A stretch of DNA of 10,160 nt from UBA1738 sp964388835 (GTDB lineage: Bacteria; Bacillota; Clostridia; UBA1381). The stretch's first letter is position 1. Every line of letters begins with the position of its first letter. The DNA lies in the NCBI GenBank assembly GCA_964388835.1, contig CAYMBZ010000051.1:1-10160 (forward strand). The letters run 5' to 3'. The position numbers were made by a program, and so were the translations under genes. Below are positions 1 to 7,439 of the stretch, piece after piece. The notes beneath the pieces are model-generated. The model saw only the letters and a list, made by a program, of their open reading frames with translations. It did not search any database and was not told the origin of the DNA.

Positions 1-55
1 CTCGCACGTCACCGGTTTTCAAGACCGGCTCTTTCAACCGCTCAGACATCTCTCC
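1..55 (-). tRNA. tRNA-Ser (anticodon UGA), 3' part cut off by window edge
   Basis: Read on the minus strand, the sequence starts GGAGAGATG and runs through a D-arm (CTGAGCGGTTGAAAGAG) and a clean anticodon arm, CCGGT-CTTGAAA-ACCGG. The anticodon TGA lies at 19-21, so the tRNA reads UCA serine codons. After the anticodon arm the sequence continues into what looks like the long class II variable arm (GACGTGCGAG). The variable arm, T-arm and acceptor 3' strand lie beyond the left edge. The start at 55 is chosen because GGAGAG is a usual 5' acceptor strand for Firmicutes tRNA-Ser. It has its own promoter just upstream. Confidence 0.93.
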
Positions 56-81
56 GAACAAATATCTTTACAACGTATTTT

Positions 82-110
82 ATTATATCAAAAAAAACAC
101 AGCTTGTCAA
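82..110 (-). promoter_or_regulatory. Consensus sigma-A promoter of tRNA-Ser
   Basis: On the minus strand there is a perfect TTGACA (105-110), a 17-base spacer, and a perfect TATAAT (82-87) preceded by TGA, which fits an extended -10. The start of transcription should fall near 75, about 20 bases before the mature tRNA 5' end at 55, leaving a short leader for RNase P to remove. The spacer contains a run of T on this strand. Confidence 0.9.
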
Positions 111-151
111 TACTTTTTTCAAAAATATTTTCTTATTAGAAGGCGGCGGAT

Positions 152-1150
152 TTATTCTTTTTTCCCCTCCTCCAAAAAGGTCTCCCATTCGTACTGCCAA
201 TCATTATCACTGCGATTTTTTCCGTCAAAATACGCGGTGTTTTCTATAAAATATTCGGTAAATTTACCCGCACCACGAACATTTAAGTGAGTTTCATCGT
301 AAAAATCATGCTTTTTATCCAAACCGATTTCATCATAACATTCATTATAATCCGTAAAAGCCACACCCCGTTCCTCAGCCAAAAGCTCAACGGCGTTATA
401 ATATCGTTTTTCTTCACAAGTGGCATTTGACGGTGTTTTTACCAAAAGAAGCTCGGTTCCGCTCTCCTCGCACAAGTCTATTATCTTATTAAGGTACTTC
501 AGATTTTTTTCGGAAAGCTCCTCAATCCCGTTCTCCTTTGAAACATCCTCTCTCGCTCCCGTATCAAATTCACTTGTCAGCACATAAAATCCTTTTGAAT
601 AATCCGACATATTCTTTTTTCTGTAAATAAAATCCTGTTTTTCAAGCTCATTCCAGCGCGAATGATACTTCATAAAGCGGCACATCAAATTAAAGCGCTC
701 ACCCTTTGGCGCGGATGTCTCTACAAGCTTCAGTTTATTGACAGAAAAGGGCATATTGTCGCAAAAGGTATAATTAACTCCGTCATCATAGTATTCTTCA
801 TTTTTTGACAGCATAAGAACATCCATTACCGCAACGTCCGGTGTCTGCCGCTTAAATGCATCTTCCATATAATGATAGGTTGCCCACACCGGTTGCTGCT
901 GTGTCGCAAAAACATAGGACTTAACCCCTGTCTTTTCCCATATGGCAAGCGGATTAAAACTGCAATATGTGTTTGATGAGCCGAAATAAATTACGTCATA
1001 CTCCTCCTTTGGGCTGTTATAGAACCCGTCGATTTTCGCCGTAACGTTCCACCAGCCCTCGGTGGATTTTCTGCTCAAAAGTCTGTCGGCATATGAAAAA
1101 AACAATAAAAATATTAAGATGAACGCAATCATTTTAACCGCTTTTTTCAT
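152..1150 (-). CDS. SGNH/GDSL-like membrane-anchored protein, partner of MBOAT acyltransferase
   Basis: This is a 332-residue protein. The start is placed at ATG 1150 because a strong AAGGGGG lies 7 bases upstream and the hydrophobic segment follows directly. A longer frame back to 1210 would overlap the previous gene and lacks such a site. Residues about 5-20 form one membrane anchor after KK at 2-3, so the rest should lie outside the membrane. GSSN at 57-60 resembles SGNH block I, with Ser59 as the candidate nucleophile. DETH at 285-288 resembles the block V Asp/His pair near the C-terminus. I see no clear blocks II and III, so activity is inferred. Proteins of this build (AlgJ, AlgX, DltD and relatives) work with an MBOAT protein to O-acylate extracellular polymers, and an MBOAT gene ends 13 bases upstream. 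The substrate is unknown. No strong terminator follows the stop. Confidence 0.78.
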   Translation of the reverse strand: MKKAVKMIAFILIFLLFFSYADRLLSRKSTEGWWNVTAKIDGFYNSPKEEYDVIYFGSSNTYCSFNPLAIWEKTGVKSYVFATQQQPVWATYHYMEDAFKRQTPDVAVMDVLMLSKNEEYYDDGVNYTFCDNMPFSVNKLKLVETSAPKGERFNLMCRFMKYHSRWNELEKQDFIYRKKNMSDYSKGFYVLTSEFDTGAREDVSKENGIEELSEKNLKYLNKIIDLCEESGTELLLVKTPSNATCEEKRYYNAVELLAEERGVAFTDYNECYDEIGLDKKHDFYDETHLNVRGAGKFTEYFIENTAYFDGKNRSDNDWQYEWETFLEEGKKE

Positions 1151-1157
1151 ATAACAA

Positions 1158-1164
1158 CCCCCTT
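1158..1164 (-). promoter_or_regulatory. Ribosome binding site setting the SGNH-like gene start
   Basis: AAGGGGG on the minus strand sits 7 bases before ATG 1150. It begins inside the TAA stop codon region of the MBOAT gene. This fixes the downstream start at 1150 rather than at 1210 and suggests the two genes are translated from one mRNA. Confidence 0.75.
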
Positions 1165-2636
1165 TAAAATTGAAAATATATAAACTGACTTGCCGCAAAG
1201 CCCGGTCCATAAATCCCGAAAATCAGCACGCTGAAGATAAGCGCAAGGTACAGCGGCCATCTTGCAAAAAGGTGCATTGATTCGATTTTTTCACAAAGAG
1301 ACATTCCCTTGTATTCACATGAGCTTACGAAAATCAAAATCATCAACGCCGCCGCAAGCACCGCAATATTTGCGTCATCAAGCCCCATAGAGCACAATCC
1401 GCCGCCGTATATTGACCATGGCTCAAATGCTGTGAAAATCTTTTTTAATATAAATACTGCCTGCGAAAGGCTTTCACTGCGGAAGAAAATCCACGCAAAA
1501 CACACCAGCACAAAGGTTATTCCGCGCTGAAACCACTTATAATGCTCCGTTTTTCGGTCTATATTCAAAACCGCACAGCAAAATCTGCGCAGATTGGCGC
1601 TTATACCTCCCGCAATCTGATAAATCCCGTGCACAGCGCCCCAGATTACAAAATTCCAGCTTGCGCCGTGCCACAAGCCGCTCACCAAAAATACCGTCAT
1701 CAAATTCAGATATTTTCTGAACTTGCCCTTTCTGTTTCCACCGAGAGGAATGTATAAATAATCCCTGAACCAGCTCGACAGAGAAATGTGCCATCTCCTC
1801 CAAAATTCCGCAATCGATACCGAAAAATACGGCTGTTCGAAATTTGACATAAGCTCAAAACCCATTACCTTTGCCGAGCCTTTCGCTATAATTGAATAGG
1901 AAGCAAAGTCGCAGTAAATCTGCACCGCAAAAGCAACGGTTGCGGCCGCCAGCATAATTCCGCTGTAATTTTCCGCGGCATCATAAACGGTATTCACCAA
2001 AATCGCTGTCCTGTCCGCAATCACAAGTTTTAAAAAGAAGCCCCACATCATCAACAAAAGACCGCTCCTCATGCGGTTATAGTCAAAACTGTGCTTTTCA
2101 TATATCTGCGACATCAAATTTGTTGACCTTTCAATCGGCCCCGCCACAAGCTGAGGGAAGAATGACACAAACAGCGCATACTTCAGTGGATTTTTTTCCG
2201 GCGCAAGCTCCTTTCGGTAAACATCCATGGTATAGGACAGCGCTTGAAATGTGTAAAAGGATATCCCAACCGGCAGAACGACATCAAATCTCGGTACAAG
2301 CGCGGACATCCCCAAAAATGCGCGCAGTGCATTAATATTGTCCATTGTAAAATAGAAATATTTAAAATAGAACAATATTGCAAGATTAAGCGCAAAGCTT
2401 ATCCCGACGGTTACTTTTCGTGCAAGCTGAGTTTTCCGTCTGTCGATAAATATGCCGCTCAGCCAGGTTATAAAAGTTGAAGTTGCCATAAGCAGTGCAT
2501 ATTCGGGATTCCAGCACATATAGAAATAGTAGCTTGCCGTCAGCAACCACAGATATCTTACCTTGTGCGGTATAAGGAAGTACACCAGCGTTACGATAGG
2601 AAAAAATATTAAAAATTGAATCGAATTAAAAAGCAC
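1164..2636 (-). CDS. MBOAT family O-acyltransferase (AlgI/PatA/DltB-like)
   Basis: This 490-residue polytopic membrane protein starts with GTG at 2636, preceded by GGGAGG at 8-base spacing. The N-terminus (LFNSIQFLIFFPIVTLVYF) is typical of bacterial AlgI-like MBOATs. The family core is clear: LPVGISFYTFQ near 121-131, FWRRWHISLSSWFRDYLY at 278-295, then LWHGASWN at 321-328. His323 is the candidate catalytic histidine, and His283 and His337 are further conserved-looking histidines. The length fits the family (roughly 460-520). Known members move acyl, usually acetyl, groups across the membrane onto an extracellular polysaccharide or teichoic acid with the help of an SGNH partner, here the next gene. 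No alginate, dlt or glycan synthesis gene is in view, so the acceptor cannot be named. It lies 21 bases after mnmG and is probably co-transcribed with it. Confidence 0.92.
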   Translation of the reverse strand: MLFNSIQFLIFFPIVTLVYFLIPHKVRYLWLLTASYYFYMCWNPEYALLMATSTFITWLSGIFIDRRKTQLARKVTVGISFALNLAILFYFKYFYFTMDNINALRAFLGMSALVPRFDVVLPVGISFYTFQALSYTMDVYRKELAPEKNPLKYALFVSFFPQLVAGPIERSTNLMSQIYEKHSFDYNRMRSGLLLMMWGFFLKLVIADRTAILVNTVYDAAENYSGIMLAAATVAFAVQIYCDFASYSIIAKGSAKVMGFELMSNFEQPYFSVSIAEFWRRWHISLSSWFRDYLYIPLGGNRKGKFRKYLNLMTVFLVSGLWHGASWNFVIWGAVHGIYQIAGGISANLRRFCCAVLNIDRKTEHYKWFQRGITFVLVCFAWIFFRSESLSQAVFILKKIFTAFEPWSIYGGGLCSMGLDDANIAVLAAALMILIFVSSCEYKGMSLCEKIESMHLFARWPLYLALIFSVLIFGIYGPGFAASQFIYFQF

Positions 2637-2657
2637 GCGGTAATCCTCCCTTTAACA

Positions 2658-4532
2658 TTATTTTTTCAAGCTTTTTTGCCAAACCATAAGCACAGAAACA
2701 TCGCTGGGCGATACTCCTGAAATTCTCGAAGCCTGTCCCAAAGACTTAGGCTTTATTTTATTAAGCTTCTGCCGCGCTTCAAGGCGCAGACCGTGAATAT
2801 CCGAATAATCGCAATCCTCAGGCAACAGCTTGTTTTCCATTTTTTTAAACTGCTCAACCTGCTGTTCCTGTCGTTTGATATATCCGTCATATTTAATGCG
2901 GATTTCCGTTTCCTCGCAGACAGCGTAAGGTAAATTCGGTCTTTCTTTGTCCACCTCTGCCAGCCTTTCATATGTCATCTCCGGTCTTTTTAAAATATCG
3001 GACATTTTGATTCCCACCTTAACGGGGGTCGTTCCGTACTTTTCCAAAATCGGATTGATTTCTGACGGCCGCAGTGAGACTTCGCCGAGTCTTTTTATTT
3101 CGGCATCAATCATTTCCATTTTTTTGCAAAATTTTTCATAACGCTCTTCGGAAATAAGTCCTACTCTGTAGCCAATCGGTGTCAATCTTTCGTCGGCATT
3201 GTCCTGTCTTAAAAGCAATCTGTACTCACTCCGCGAGGTCATCATTCGATATGGCTCGTTGGTGCCCTTTGTTACCAAATCATCAATCAGCGTTCCTATA
3301 TATCCGTCACATCTTTGAAGCTCTACCGGTGACTCGCCCTTAAGCTTCAGCGCGGCATTAACCCCGGCAATAAGTCCCTGTGCCGCCGCCTCCTCATATC
3401 CGCTTGTGCCGTTAAACTGACCTGCGCCGTAAAGACCGTGCCAATCCTTGAACTCAAGAGTTGCATACAACTGTGACGGGTCACAGCAATCATATTCGAT
3501 TGCATACGCCGGGCGCATTATTTCGGCATTTTCAAGCCCTTTTATGGTTCTTAGCATTTTAAGCTGAATATCCTCCGGCAGACCGGTTGATATCCCTTGA
3601 GCATACATTTCACGCGTGTCACCGCCCATGGGTTCCATAAAAAGTTGGTGCCGCGGTTTATCGCTGAACTTAACGACCTTATCCTCGATAGATGGGCAAT
3701 ATCTTGCACCCACACCCTCAACTCTTCCGCTGTAAGTCGGAGTTCTGTCAAGGTTGTCCGTAATAACCTTATGGGTTTCGCTATTTGTGTATGTCATCCA
3801 GCAATATGCCGTATTTTCGCCCGGATTTTCAGTCTCAAAAGAAAAAGGAACAATATGCTCATCACCCTCTTCTCTCTCCATTTCGGCATAATTTAAGCTG
3901 TCTCCGTGAATTCGTGCCGGTGTCCCGGTCTTAAATCGTCTGATTTCTATTCCATTATTTTTAAGGCACGCGGACAATTTATTTGCCGGAAACATGCCGT
4001 CCGGCCCCGCCTCCTGCTCGAATTCTCCAATCATTATTTTTCCCTTAAGGTAAGTGCCGGTAGCAATTATTGCCGCGCGGGCTCCGTATTTTGTGCCCAG
4101 ATGCGTAACCACACCTCGCACATTATTTTCTTCATCAAACAGAATTTCCGTGATTTCCGCCTGTTTTACCAACAAATTGTGTTGATTTTCAAGACGTTTT
4201 TTCATTTCGCGATGATAGCTCTTTCGGTCAATCTGGCATCTCAGCGAATGTACCGCCGGGCCTTTGCCCACATTAAGCATCTTCGATTGAATAAAGGTTG
4301 CATCCGCCGCTTTACCCATTTCTCCGCCCAAGGCATCTATTTCGCGTACAAGATGTCCCTTTGCGGTTCCGCCTATACTGGGGTTACATGGTAGATTTCC
4401 TATAGCATCAAGGCTGATTGAGAACATAACCGTTTTCATTCCGAGTCTCGCAGATGCAAGCGCTGCTTCAATTCCCGCATGTCCGGCTCCGATTACCGCA
4501 ACATCAAATTTTTCCAAAAATTCTTCAGGCAT
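2658..4532 (-). CDS. mnmG: tRNA uridine-5-carboxymethylaminomethyl modification enzyme MnmG (GidA)
   Basis: This 624-residue protein has the full family length (about 620-630). With MnmE it builds the cmnm5 group on the wobble uridine U34 of certain tRNAs, using FAD, NADH and methylenetetrahydrofolate. The FAD-binding GAGHAG lies at residues 15-20. CNPSIGG gives Cys49 and YCPSIEDK gives Cys279, matching the two functional cysteines known in E. coli MnmG. KGPAVHSLR (90-98), FKTGTPARIHG (200-210) and the C-terminal helical domain that contacts MnmE are also present. The ATG abuts the TAA of the DUF624 gene, with GAGG inside the end of that gene, so translation is probably coupled. The usual neighbours mnmE and rsmG are not in this window, so mnmE must be elsewhere if the pathway is complete. 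Confidence 0.98.
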   Translation of the reverse strand: MPEEFLEKFDVAVIGAGHAGIEAALASARLGMKTVMFSISLDAIGNLPCNPSIGGTAKGHLVREIDALGGEMGKAADATFIQSKMLNVGKGPAVHSLRCQIDRKSYHREMKKRLENQHNLLVKQAEITEILFDEENNVRGVVTHLGTKYGARAAIIATGTYLKGKIMIGEFEQEAGPDGMFPANKLSACLKNNGIEIRRFKTGTPARIHGDSLNYAEMEREEGDEHIVPFSFETENPGENTAYCWMTYTNSETHKVITDNLDRTPTYSGRVEGVGARYCPSIEDKVVKFSDKPRHQLFMEPMGGDTREMYAQGISTGLPEDIQLKMLRTIKGLENAEIMRPAYAIEYDCCDPSQLYATLEFKDWHGLYGAGQFNGTSGYEEAAAQGLIAGVNAALKLKGESPVELQRCDGYIGTLIDDLVTKGTNEPYRMMTSRSEYRLLLRQDNADERLTPIGYRVGLISEERYEKFCKKMEMIDAEIKRLGEVSLRPSEINPILEKYGTTPVKVGIKMSDILKRPEMTYERLAEVDKERPNLPYAVCEETEIRIKYDGYIKRQEQQVEQFKKMENKLLPEDCDYSDIHGLRLEARQKLNKIKPKSLGQASRISGVSPSDVSVLMVWQKSLKK

Positions 4533-5363
4533 TTATTCCTCACCGTCCTTGTCCGCATCCTGTATCAGCTTTCTTTTGATAACCCTTGCGGTGTAAAAAT
4601 CTATTGCAAATCGCATTAAGGTTATCCAAATCAAGAAGCACACAAGCAGTATTGCAACAGGTGTAAGTCTGCAAAATACAAAATATGTCAAAAACGCTGT
4701 AATTATGGTAAGAATTATATTCATCGGCAGTGAAGCCATAGCCATTATAATGCTGTTCTTCAGCGTGTTGCGAAGATTTCCCTCAAATGTAACAGTAAAC
4801 TGATACATATAAAAATGCATGTATGTATATACCATCAGAAAAATCACCACAACAGCCGCCATATAAATTCCTATTTTATGTCCGGAAGCGGCAAGCTTCC
4901 AATAAAATGATATTGCATTTACACCCAAAAACAGTGCAATAACATCAAAAACTATAATTATTATACCGCGACCGATATTTTCCTTGATTTTTTCAAAAAA
5001 GTCGGAAGTGAGAAAAACATGTTCCTCTCTGGCAAAATTCCGCAAAATATATGTGTGGCCGCAAGAAGCGGGTCCCGTTCCCCATAAAATCGTAATCATC
5101 GCCGTAAGATAGAGAGCCAGCTGATATACAGCTATTCCGCCGCCTTCACCATCCTCCGGAAGAAGTCCCGAAAGAAGCCCCAAAAACAAAAATGCATACA
5201 GCGCAATAACCGGCAAGCTCACCAAAAAGTGAAGCATATTTACGCAGAACAGCTTTCCGAGCTTTCTCCATACCAGCTCCGCAAACAGAAAAAATCCCTT
5301 TTTCTTCGGCGCGTCCTTATTTACGCCCTTTCCCGGTTTATCGTAATTAAAAAATAATCCCAT
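4533..5363 (-). CDS. DUF624 (YesL-type) integral membrane protein
   Basis: This is a 276-residue membrane protein with a basic, soluble N-terminus (residues 1-30). About five to six hydrophobic segments follow, near 38-65, 77-97, 131-157, 164-186, 205-230 and 235-255. It is recognised by the family pattern of an N-terminal MGLFFNYDKPG, a GPASCGHTYILRNFAREEHVF block at about 97-117 followed by SDFFEKIKEN, and RNTLKNSIIMAMASLP at 198-213. YesL-type proteins are often found beside sugar transport genes, and their function is not established. Here the gene heads an operon with mnmG instead. The start ATG is preceded by AAGGAAAAAGAA, a fair binding site. The C-terminus is acidic (DADKDGEE) and contains the ribosome binding site for mnmG. 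Its divergent promoter is described separately. Confidence 0.88.
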   Translation of the reverse strand: MGLFFNYDKPGKGVNKDAPKKKGFFLFAELVWRKLGKLFCVNMLHFLVSLPVIALYAFLFLGLLSGLLPEDGEGGGIAVYQLALYLTAMITILWGTGPASCGHTYILRNFAREEHVFLTSDFFEKIKENIGRGIIIIVFDVIALFLGVNAISFYWKLAASGHKIGIYMAAVVVIFLMVYTYMHFYMYQFTVTFEGNLRNTLKNSIIMAMASLPMNIILTIITAFLTYFVFCRLTPVAILLVCFLIWITLMRFAIDFYTARVIKRKLIQDADKDGEE

Positions 5364-5402
5364 TTTCTTTTTCCTTTCACATAAAAAAACATAGTCAAGG
5401 GT

Positions 5403-5431
5403 ATTGTATCATACTTTGGGATGTGTTACAA
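5403..5431 (-). promoter_or_regulatory. Leftward promoter of the DUF624-mnmG-MBOAT-SGNH run
   Basis: On the minus strand there is a -35 of TTGTAA (5426-5431), a 17-base spacer and a -10 of TACAAT (5403-5408). TGA directly before the -10 gives an extended -10. Transcription should begin near 5396, about 30 bases before the DUF624 start codon. It occupies almost exactly the same bases as the rightward promoter of the pseudouridine synthase gene. Confidence 0.7.
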
Positions 5432-5432
5432 T
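5404..5432 (+). promoter_or_regulatory. Rightward promoter of the RluA-family gene
   Basis: On the plus strand there is a -35 of TTGTAT (5404-5409), a 17-base spacer and a -10 of TACAAT (5427-5432) with TGT before it (extended -10). Transcription should start near 5439, leaving a leader of about 60 bases before the TTG start codon at 5499. A second TGTTACAA copy lies downstream at 5447-5454. It is not a convincing -10, because no -35 lies at the proper distance. Confidence 0.65.
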
Positions 5433-5484
5433 ATATTATTGAGATTTGTTACAAAAAATTAAAATTGCCTCTTACCGAGAGCAA

Positions 5485-5491
5485 AAGGAGG
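5485..5491 (+). promoter_or_regulatory. Ribosome binding site for a TTG start
   Basis: AAGGAGG lies 7 bases before TTG at 5499. This near-perfect site is the main reason to accept a non-ATG start for the pseudouridine synthase. The next in-frame ATG (codon 13) would cut into the start of the S4 domain. Confidence 0.85.
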
Positions 5492-5498
5492 AAATTAT

Positions 5499-6464
5499 TT
5501 GAAAGAAATCGTTGTGGACAAAAACAGCGCCGGCATGCGCCTGGATAAATTTTTAACCAAAATCTGTCCCGCCATGCCTCAATCCATGCTTTATAAAAGT
5601 CTCAGAAAAAATTGCGTGCGCGTGAACGGTAAACATATAAAAGACGGAGCTTTTAAACTAAGCGAGGGTGATTGTCTGGCGCTGTATTTAAAGGATGAGT
5701 TTTTTGAAACCCCCGACCCCGATACGGCGTTCATGTCAATTATTCCAAAACTTGATATTGTTTATGAAGATGAAAATATATTGCTGGTAAACAAAAAGCA
5801 GGGAATGTGCGTTCATGCCGACGAAAATGGCAATACCGATACCCTTATAGAGCAAATAAAGAGCTATCTTTGGCGAAAAGGGGAATATTTCCCCGAAAAG
5901 GAAAATACCTTTGTTCCGGCTCTCTGCAACAGAATTGACCGAAACACGGGCGGGATTGTGATTGCGGCAAAAAATGCCCCATCCCTTAGAATTTTGAATG
6001 AAAAAATCAAGAACCGAGAGCTTGAAAAAGCATATATCTGCCTTATTTACGGGCATTTGGAGAAAAAAAACGGCGATATCAGCGGTTATATTTTTAAGGA
6101 TGAACAAAAAAAACAAGTGTTTGTTTATACCTCCAAAAAGCCCGGCGCAAAATATTTTTGCACCCATTATCGAGTTATTCGCGAATACGCGGATTATTCC
6201 GAGGTAGAGGCGGTTTTGGAAACCGGAAGAACCCACCAAATCCGCGCCGGCTTTGCTTTTTTAGGGCATCCTTTGCTCGGAGACGGCAAATACGGCACCA
6301 ATGAAATTAACAATCGCTTTCCCTATGACGGTCAGGCACTGTATTCCTACAAACTCAAATTCAATTTTACCGCAGATGCGGGAATATTGAATTACTTAAA
6401 CGGCAGAGAATTTACCTTATCTTCCGTAAACTTCGCCAAAAAGCGCCACACAGCTAAAGGATAA
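5499..6464 (+). CDS. RluA family 23S rRNA/tRNA pseudouridine synthase with S4 domain
   Basis: This 321-residue protein has the two-domain layout of RluC/RluD-like enzymes, which isomerise uridine to pseudouridine in structured RNA. Residues about 12-65 form an S4 RNA-binding domain (MRLDKFLTKI, then RVNGKHIKDG). The catalytic domain starts with DIVYEDENILLVNKKQG at 86-102. The catalytic loop is NRIDRNTGG, with Asp147 as the nucleophile; many relatives have HRLDRxTSG here. A C-terminal GRTHQIRAGFAFLGHPLLGD block follows, as expected. The TTG start is supported by AAGGAGG. The exact target uridine cannot be read from the sequence, so I give no gene symbol. The gene stands alone on the plus strand, converges on yebC and ends before a shared terminator. 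Its promoter overlaps that of the divergent mnmG operon, so the two RNA-modification genes may be co-controlled. Confidence 0.93.
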   Translation: MKEIVVDKNSAGMRLDKFLTKICPAMPQSMLYKSLRKNCVRVNGKHIKDGAFKLSEGDCLALYLKDEFFETPDPDTAFMSIIPKLDIVYEDENILLVNKKQGMCVHADENGNTDTLIEQIKSYLWRKGEYFPEKENTFVPALCNRIDRNTGGIVIAAKNAPSLRILNEKIKNRELEKAYICLIYGHLEKKNGDISGYIFKDEQKKQVFVYTSKKPGAKYFCTHYRVIREYADYSEVEAVLETGRTHQIRAGFAFLGHPLLGDGKYGTNEINNRFPYDGQALYSYKLKFNFTADAGILNYLNGREFTLSSVNFAKKRHTAKG

Positions 6465-6488
6465 TAATACTTTAAAAAAATACGCGCC

Positions 6489-6518
6489 TTTTTAATGAAA
6501 ATTACTTTTCATTAAAAA
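6489..6518. repeat. Perfect 13-bp AT-rich inverted repeat
   Basis: TTTTTAATGAAAA (6489-6501) and its exact reverse complement (6506-6518) flank a 4-base loop. Only one G-C pair is present. It lies between the end of the pseudouridine synthase gene and the stronger terminator hairpin at 6521. It may help termination in either direction or aid mRNA 3'-end stability, but this is inference. Confidence 0.7.
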
Positions 6519-6520
6519 AA

Positions 6521-6557
6521 CCCTTTACCGTTTTCTTCGGTAAAGGGGCAATTTTTT
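6521..6557. terminator. Bidirectional intrinsic terminator between convergent genes
   Basis: CCCTTTACCG (6521-6530) pairs perfectly with CGGTAAAGGG (6538-6547) around a 7-base loop. On the plus strand it is followed after four bases by six T (6552-6557), ending the RluA-family transcript. On the minus strand it is followed at once by seven T (complement of 6514-6520), ending the yebC transcript. Confidence 0.9.
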
Positions 6558-6647
6558 GACTATTATTTGGATAGGAAAATGTTTAAATCCCATAAATATA
6601 AACAATGGTTACTCCGCACCTTTTCCAAAGCCGTGCAAGTAATGGAT

Positions 6648-7382
6648 TTATTCCATATCCTCCGGCATATCCCAGTTATGATATACATTCTGCACATCAT
6701 CGTCATCCTCAAGGCTTTCCAGCATTTTTGACATCATTTTTATATTGTCATCATCGGTAAGCTGCGTCATTGTCTGCGGAATCATAGAAATTTCCGCAGA
6801 TGAAAGCGTATATTTTTCTTCCAGAGCATCGCGCACAGCATGGAAATCCTCCGGAGCTGTTGTTATTTCGATACAATCCTCTTCCACCGAAATATCATCC
6901 GCACCCACTTCCAGGGCGTCCATCGTAATTTCGTCCTCATCAATTCCGTCGTTTTCGATTACTATAACGCCCTTTTGGTCGAACATAAAGCCTACACAGC
7001 CCGTTGTTCCCATATTGCCTCCGAATTTATCGAAGCAGTGACGAATATTTGCCGCCGTTCTGTTTCGGTTATCGGTAAGAGCATCTACGATTACGGCAAC
7101 TCCGCTCGGACCATATCCCTCGTAGGTAATTGTTTCATAGTTGTCACCGTCTGCAGAGCCCGCCGCCTTTTTGATGGTTCTGCTGATATTGTCATTTGGC
7201 ATATTCGCCGCGCGTGCCTTTGAAATTGCGTCCTTTAACGCGGAATTGTTCTCCGGCTCAGGTCCGCCCGCTTTAACCGCAACAAGAATTTCGCGTGCTA
7301 TTTTTGTAAATATTTTTGCTCTTTGCGCATCATTTGCGCCTTTTTTTCTTTTAATGGTACTCCATTTCGAATGTCCTGACAT
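6648..7382 (-). CDS. yebC: YebC/PmpR family protein (translation or transcription factor)
   Basis: This 244-residue protein has the normal family length. The N-terminus MSGHSKWSTIKRKKGANDAQRA is the family hallmark. AREILVAVKAGGPEPENN (29-46), ARAANMPNDNISRTIKKA (57-73), TYEGYGPSGVAVIVDALTDN (86-105), and NRTAANIRHCFDKFGGNMG (107-125) follow. The C-terminus is rich in Asp and Glu. The family was long annotated as a DNA-binding regulator (PmpR). More recent work assigns some members to helping ribosomes through proline-rich stretches, which would fit its company here. The ATG at 7382 has GGAG 7 bases upstream. The gene follows jag on the same strand, with only a hairpin between them. Confidence 0.97.
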   Translation of the reverse strand: MSGHSKWSTIKRKKGANDAQRAKIFTKIAREILVAVKAGGPEPENNSALKDAISKARAANMPNDNISRTIKKAAGSADGDNYETITYEGYGPSGVAVIVDALTDNRNRTAANIRHCFDKFGGNMGTTGCVGFMFDQKGVIVIENDGIDEDEITMDALEVGADDISVEEDCIEITTAPEDFHAVRDALEEKYTLSSAEISMIPQTMTQLTDDDNIKMMSKMLESLEDDDDVQNVYHNWDMPEDME

Positions 7383-7403
7383 AATTTATCTCCTTTCCTC
7401 AAT

Positions 7404-7439
7404 AAAAATTGATGTCAAAGGTTCTAAGACATCAATTTT
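7404..7439 (-). terminator. Terminator-like hairpin between jag and yebC
   Basis: AAAATTGATGTC (7405-7416) and GACATCAATTTT (7428-7439) form a perfect 12-bp stem with an 11-base loop. On the minus strand the stem runs into TTTTTATT (from 7408 leftward). It begins 8 bases after the jag stop and ends about 20 bases before the yebC start codon. It could be a terminator ending the rpmH-jag transcript, a partial attenuator, or a leader structure near the yebC ribosome binding site. The stem is mostly A-T, so termination may be incomplete. Confidence 0.65.

Noticed and set aside
3906..4394. A 162-codon open frame on the plus strand inside mnmG.
   Set aside because: It is fully antisense to a clear, conserved MnmG region, has no ribosome binding site and no recognisable domain. 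It is a shadow frame.
5736..6239. A 167-codon minus-strand frame inside the RluA-family gene.
   Set aside because: It is antisense to the catalytic domain of a well-supported gene and has no family features.
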